Assembly (NCBI GenBank): GCA_031286245.1
Contig: JAITUO010000126.1
Location: 1 to 7,712, forward strand
Source: Coriobacteriales bacterium
GTDB lineage: Bacteria; Actinomycetota; Coriobacteriia; Coriobacteriales; UBA8131
Direction of reading: 5' to 3'
Length of the DNA stretch: 7,712 nucleotides
Every line of letters begins with the position of its first letter. The stretch's first letter is position 1. The translations under genes were made by a program, and so were the position numbers. Shown in pieces: positions 6,147-7,712 of the stretch. Under the pieces are notes generated by a model, which did no database searches, was not told the origin of the DNA, and saw only the letters and a program-made list of their open reading frames with translations.

Positions 6147-6529
6147 AGGTTAGGTTCTAGAGTATTGCTGAATCGAGGATGGCTAGCTAGCAATTCGGCA
6201 TATTCGATTAGGCACTTTTGGCTTTTTTTGTTTAAGCTATTAAACTTCTCTGACAACTCAGCCAATTCCTCATTCTTAAATAATGTTGGTCTAACCTCAT
6301 CGGTTGTTCCTAACAGCCAACTTGATGAACAGCCAAGAATCGCACAGCATTTCAATAGGAGAGTGCTACTGATATCGCTACCTTTTTCATATCTCGCATA
6401 CCCTTGCGGTGTCATATTGAGTTGCTGCCCCATAGCTTTCTGAGTTAGACCTGAGCTTTCGCGGGCTATTCTTAGTCGATGGCTGATTACCTTTCTTTGT
6501 GTGATTATATCTTCCTGGGTATAGAGCAT
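6143..6529 (-). CDS. XRE-family (Cro/CI-like) DNA-binding regulator
   Basis: A 128-residue transcriptional regulator. The ATG at 6527-6529 is chosen because CCTCCTT on the plus strand (AAGGAGG, 6536-6542) lies six bases upstream; a longer frame to 6556 lacks such a site. The helix-turn-helix covers residues 17-74: HRLRIARESSGLTQKAMGQQ, then LNMTPQGYARYEKGSDISST with the classic Gln30 and the recognition helix around 40-47, and ends in AILGCSSSWLLG. The C-terminal part (75-128) is a helical, charged tail, too short for a self-cleaving LexA-like peptidase domain, so an SOS-cleaved CI is ruled out. It lies downstream of the nucleotidyltransferase-like gene, same strand, with 70 bases between. 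It could be a leftover phage repressor or the regulator/antitoxin of that gene. Confidence 0.9.
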   Translation of the reverse strand: MLYTQEDIITQRKVISHRLRIARESSGLTQKAMGQQLNMTPQGYARYEKGSDISSTLLLKCCAILGCSSSWLLGTTDEVRPTLFKNEELAELSEKFNSLNKKSQKCLIEYAELLASHPRFSNTLEPNL

Positions 6530-6557
6530 GCTAATCCTCCTTGATTGCAAAGCCAAC

Positions 6558-6588
6558 TATATACTTAGTGATGACAGGCAATACACAA
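6558..6588 (-). promoter_or_regulatory. Possible promoter/operator of the XRE gene
   Basis: On the minus strand TTGTGT (6583-6588) and TATATA (6558-6563) are separated by 19 bases, a slightly wide sigma-70 pair, placed about 30 bases upstream of the regulator's start and just after the upstream gene's stop. An imperfect dyad, acttagtg/cacaagt, overlaps it and might be an autoregulatory operator. Weak evidence. Confidence 0.33.
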
Positions 6589-6599
6589 GTTCTTAGATC

Positions 6600-7253
6600 T
6601 CATTTGGGGTCTCCTTCGTATATAACTTCCCATTTGTCGGTAATTTCGGAGATATCATCGAGATGTATAGAGACTTTTCTGCTTCCTTTTTTGAGGAAGC
6701 GTGATAGCTCATTTTTTGGATACATTTGTCTATCAATCACACTCATAGTTTGACTCCCTCCACGCATAGAGAAGTAAGCCAACTCCCACCCATACACCTT
6801 TTTAAACTTGTCTTTTACCTCAATTGATAATGCCAAATCAAGATCTCCTAGACTATCTGTCTCGGTGAGGTATGACCCAAAAATCTTTACCTCAGTGATT
6901 AAATATGGGTATTCTTCTATATCGTTGTATGATTGAACTCTTTCAAGAACTTGTTGTAGTAGTTTTTCAGCCTCTCGGCGAGTCATCGGTTTACCAAATC
7001 TAGCTAAAGGTAGGGTGTTGAGACCTGACTCTGAGCATTTCCAGCACTCTATACCATTGAAATCGGAGCTTTCGATGTATCCAGCTTCTTGTAGTAATAA
7101 CAGGTGTCCTCTAGTTGTTTCTGGCGTCTCTTTGATACCATTAGCTATTGAATCTAGCCTTTCCCAACCAAATCTACAAGCAATAGCTATCTGTTTTGCT
7201 ATTCTAGGATTGACTCCATTTATTAGTTCTTTTGGATTCAGAAGCATTCCCAT
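6600..7253 (-). CDS. Nucleotidyltransferase-fold protein with N-terminal winged-helix-like domain
   Basis: A 217-residue protein. Residues about 15-85 look like a winged helix-turn-helix: IAKQIAIACRFGWERLDSIA, a TTRGHLLLLQEAGYIE recognition-type helix, and a short wing with two cysteines (C70 and C73, in GIECWKCSESG). A helical linker, MTRREAEKLLQQVLERVQSY (90-109), leads to a polymerase-beta-like nucleotidyltransferase core: KIFGSYLTETDSLGDLDLAL, with G126-S127 and the metal-binding pair D137 and D139. A third carboxylate may be D199 or D200 in SIHLDDISEI. The active-site motif appears intact. Known proteins with this minimal fold include MNT-type antitoxins and AbiEii/MenA-type toxins, which modify proteins or tRNA with nucleotides; which applies is unknown. 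The start follows only a weak AAGAAG-like site, and an ATG two codons later is an alternative. It precedes the XRE gene on the same strand. Confidence 0.8.
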   Translation of the reverse strand: MGMLLNPKELINGVNPRIAKQIAIACRFGWERLDSIANGIKETPETTRGHLLLLQEAGYIESSDFNGIECWKCSESGLNTLPLARFGKPMTRREAEKLLQQVLERVQSYNDIEEYPYLITEVKIFGSYLTETDSLGDLDLALSIEVKDKFKKVYGWELAYFSMRGGSQTMSVIDRQMYPKNELSRFLKKGSRKVSIHLDDISEITDKWEVIYEGDPK

Positions 7254-7294
7254 TGGCTAACTTCTTATCACTATTTGTATAACCTATTTCTTAT

Positions 7295-7320
7295 AAATGC
7301 ATCGGGTATTAGATGCTTTT
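7295..7320. promoter_or_regulatory. Imperfect dyad aaatgcatc/gatgctttt upstream of the nucleotidyltransferase-like gene
   Basis: Arms 7295-7303 and 7312-7320 match at 8 of 9 positions with an 8-base spacer, about 45 bases upstream of the gene start. It is placed like an operator that the neighbouring XRE protein might bind. On the plus strand a T-rich run follows, so a weak terminator is the alternative. Confidence 0.3.
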
Positions 7321-7603
7321 ATTTGGGATTCCAATATATCAAGAAAAACTATCAAGACTAGCCTGCCTGTACACAAATATCTAGAATCCTTGTAGCTTGC
7401 ACTGATCGGCGGCAATAACAGCATTAGCACCGGCTTAAAGATTATAGAAAACACCCAGGAGGATTGCCAGGCCAAGCGCAGCCGCACTAGCACTTACTAT
7501 ATCAGACCCAGCCGGATCTGGAATTCCCAATAGCAACCATGCCCTAATCTACCTAGTCAAGGTTTGATAAAGCATGTTAAACAGCCAATTCGTAAAAAAT
7601 GGC
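7321..7603. other. Mostly non-coding region before the terminal palindrome
   Basis: About 280 bases without a convincing gene. The only coding-like trace is a 37-codon minus-strand open stretch (7435-7548) ending in ASAAALGLAILLGVFYNL, a plausible membrane helix, but it lacks an ATG and a clear ribosome site. It may be the remnant of a small membrane protein such as a holin-like protein. Confidence 0.35.
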
Positions 7604-7705
7604 CCAAAAGTGGACTTGTGTAGTGGATAAACGCCTAAATACAATTGAATTCCATTATATTTAGGCGTTTACGCGGTAAAACCCACTACACAAGTCCACT
7701 TTTGG
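7604..7705. repeat. Nested 102-bp palindrome, MITE-like or transposon/recombination end
   Basis: Outer arms of 23 bases (7604-7626 and 7683-7705) are perfectly complementary; each has the core aagtggacttgtgtagtgg or its complement. Inside are perfect 14-base arms, taaacgcctaaata (7628-7641) and tatttaggcgttta (7658-7671), around a 16-base centre containing caattgaattc. The left junction between outer and inner arms is one base, the right is 11 (7672-7682), so the folded strand has a one-sided bulge. No target duplication is visible at the edges (ggc on the left, tac on the right). It could be a miniature inverted-repeat element, two abutting insertion-sequence ends, or a folded recombination site. 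No transposase gene is in the window. Confidence 0.8.
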
Positions 7706-7712
7706 TACAAAA

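Noticed and set aside
7284..7493. Minus-strand frame of 69 codons
   Set aside because: No ribosome site, no domain, and it covers the upstream dyad of the nucleotidyltransferase-like gene.
1..7712. CRISPR array, tRNA or rRNA genes
   Set aside because: No regularly spaced direct repeats and no cloverleaf or rRNA-like segments were seen on either strand.

Overview
The window looks like chromosomal DNA of an anaerobic, respiring bacterium. It has two exported, twin-arginine (Tat) translocated, lipid-anchored FAD flavoproteins of the fumarate reductase/ketosteroid dehydrogenase type. Such proteins are multiplied in anaerobes such as Coriobacteriia and some Clostridia or Chloroflexi. The lipobox directly after the Tat motif suits such an organism, but I cannot fix the taxon from this sequence. 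Base composition varies: the flavoprotein genes are fairly balanced, while the right end (about 6150-7300) is visibly more AT-rich.

Left part (1-4935). A gene running off the left edge on the minus strand encodes a beta-rich protein with an SCKEGCDL motif. It is separated from the first flavoprotein gene (888-2498, +) by about 560 bases without a gene, holding only dyad repeats. A small unknown-function gene (2695-3138, -) with its own terminator lies between the two flavoprotein genes and is divergent from the second (3299-4852, +), which ends in a strong hairpin. The two flavoproteins are clear paralogues. Each has Tat signal, lipobox, FAD-binding GxGxxG and conserved C-terminal FAD/substrate motifs, but neither shows the usual fumarate reductase active-site signatures. 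They probably reduce (or oxidise) different organic substrates at the outer face of the cytoplasmic membrane, using electrons from a membrane partner not encoded here.

Middle part (4990-6146). This looks like the wreck of a prophage: a frame-shifted gene, a 35-codon gene and a 76-codon gene packed with overlapping or touching ends, then a good intrinsic terminator. After it comes a gene whose first 85 codons look like a phage capsid scaffolding protein but whose last 50 codons look like a beta-sandwich tail, as if a deletion had fused two distant phage genes.

Right part (6143-7712). A minus-strand pair follows: a protein with a winged-helix-like N-terminus and a nucleotidyltransferase GS...DxD motif, then a phage-repressor-like XRE regulator. 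It may be a regulatory or toxin-antitoxin-like module left with the prophage. The window closes with about 350 bases of mostly non-coding DNA and a striking nested palindrome (7604-7705) that resembles a MITE or a recombination/transposon-end structure.
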